Positions 63,925-64,000 of a DNA stretch of 64,000 nucleotides are shown piece by piece. The number at the start of each line of letters is the position of its first letter. Position 1 is the stretch's first letter. A program made the position numbers and the translations under genes. The notes below the pieces were generated by a model that was given only the letters and a program-made list of their open reading frames with translations, did not search any database and was not told the DNA's origin. The DNA lies in contig NZ_AP026867.1 in NCBI RefSeq assembly GCF_026000115.1, positions 7,045,001-7,109,000 on the forward strand, written 5' to 3'. The stretch is from Aureispira anguillae. GTDB lineage: Bacteria; Bacteroidota; Bacteroidia; Chitinophagales; Saprospiraceae.

Positions 63925-63948
63925 GCCTTGATAGCGCTGCTATCAGGC
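63925..63948. repeat. Hairpin sharing a 13-nt core with the MITE-like element
   Basis: A stem of tgatagc/gctatca is extended by gcc/ggc past one bulged T, around a 3-nt loop. Its core atagcgctgctat is identical to the core at 49675-49687 inside the MITE-like element. No terminal repeats of the 49.6-kb element occur nearby, so it may be a related or shorter repeat. Confidence 0.5.
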
Positions 63949-64000
63949 TGTAATTTTCATCGAATCTCATCTAAAACGCTCTGTAAAAAACATCCATAAT

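Noticed and set aside
1-64000. CRISPR arrays, tRNA or rRNA genes
   Set aside because: No direct-repeat/spacer pattern and no cloverleaf or rRNA sequence noticed when reading both strands; a dedicated scan could still find a missed tRNA.

Overview
The window is AT-rich chromosomal DNA of a member of the phylum Bacteroidota, probably a Saprospiria-like marine genus (phylum call firm, lower ranks a guess). Support comes from a type IX secretion sorting domain, DUF4270 and DUF4290 proteins, the panC / glycogen-synthase-like / DUF4270 / glmS / DUF4290 gene order, a rel-fur-purA neighbourhood, LytS/LytTR signalling, and promoters of the Bacteroidota type (TTTG, about 20 nt, TAnnTTTG). No rRNA, tRNA, CRISPR array, phage or transposase gene was seen.

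Layout. 0-7 kb, minus strand: inositol-phosphatase family protein, inorganic pyrophosphatase, a 1371-residue SNF2 helicase and panC. 7-14 kb, plus strand: glycogen-synthase-like protein, DUF4270 lipoprotein, glmS, DUF4290 protein and pabB. 14-19 kb: DUF547 protein, SH3 lipoprotein, a GNAT/Xre gene pair that looks like a toxin-antitoxin module behind a 12-bp inverted repeat, a VOC protein and two unknown proteins. 19-27 kb: purA, small membrane protein, STAS protein, Fur-family regulator, Rel/SpoT, a 1.2-kb gap with a strong terminator that suggests an unannotated small RNA, then sucC. 27-31 kb, minus strand: a metallo-hydrolase and thiL, followed on the same strand by an SMC/OLD-like ATPase, a DUF4276/TOPRIM-like protein and a small DUF4279-like protein, a probable defence cassette. 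31-39 kb: large outer-membrane propeller/barrel protein, TPR-CHAT protease-like protein and two small exported proteins. 39-45 kb, plus strand: amidase, flavin monooxygenase, bile-acid:sodium-symporter-family transporter and an epimerase, perhaps one catabolic or detoxifying group. 45-49.5 kb, minus strand: a HEAT-like protein, five clearly paralogous small membrane/coiled-coil proteins plus a sixth divergent one, ending in a GT39-like membrane glycosyltransferase. 49.5-64 kb: a 162-bp MITE-like element, a T9SS cargo protein, a LytS/LytTR two-component pair, two SulP transporters, DUF2459 and DUF4261 proteins and an SDR.

The most unusual items are the tandem array of PspB-like small membrane proteins translationally coupled to a glycosyltransferase (46.6-48.5 kb), the GNAT/Xre pair with toxin-like gene first, the ATPase/TOPRIM/DUF4279-like cassette behind thiL, the orphan terminator and candidate RNA upstream of sucC, and the MITE-like element at 49.6 kb. 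All functional calls rest on reading motifs by eye; no database search was run.
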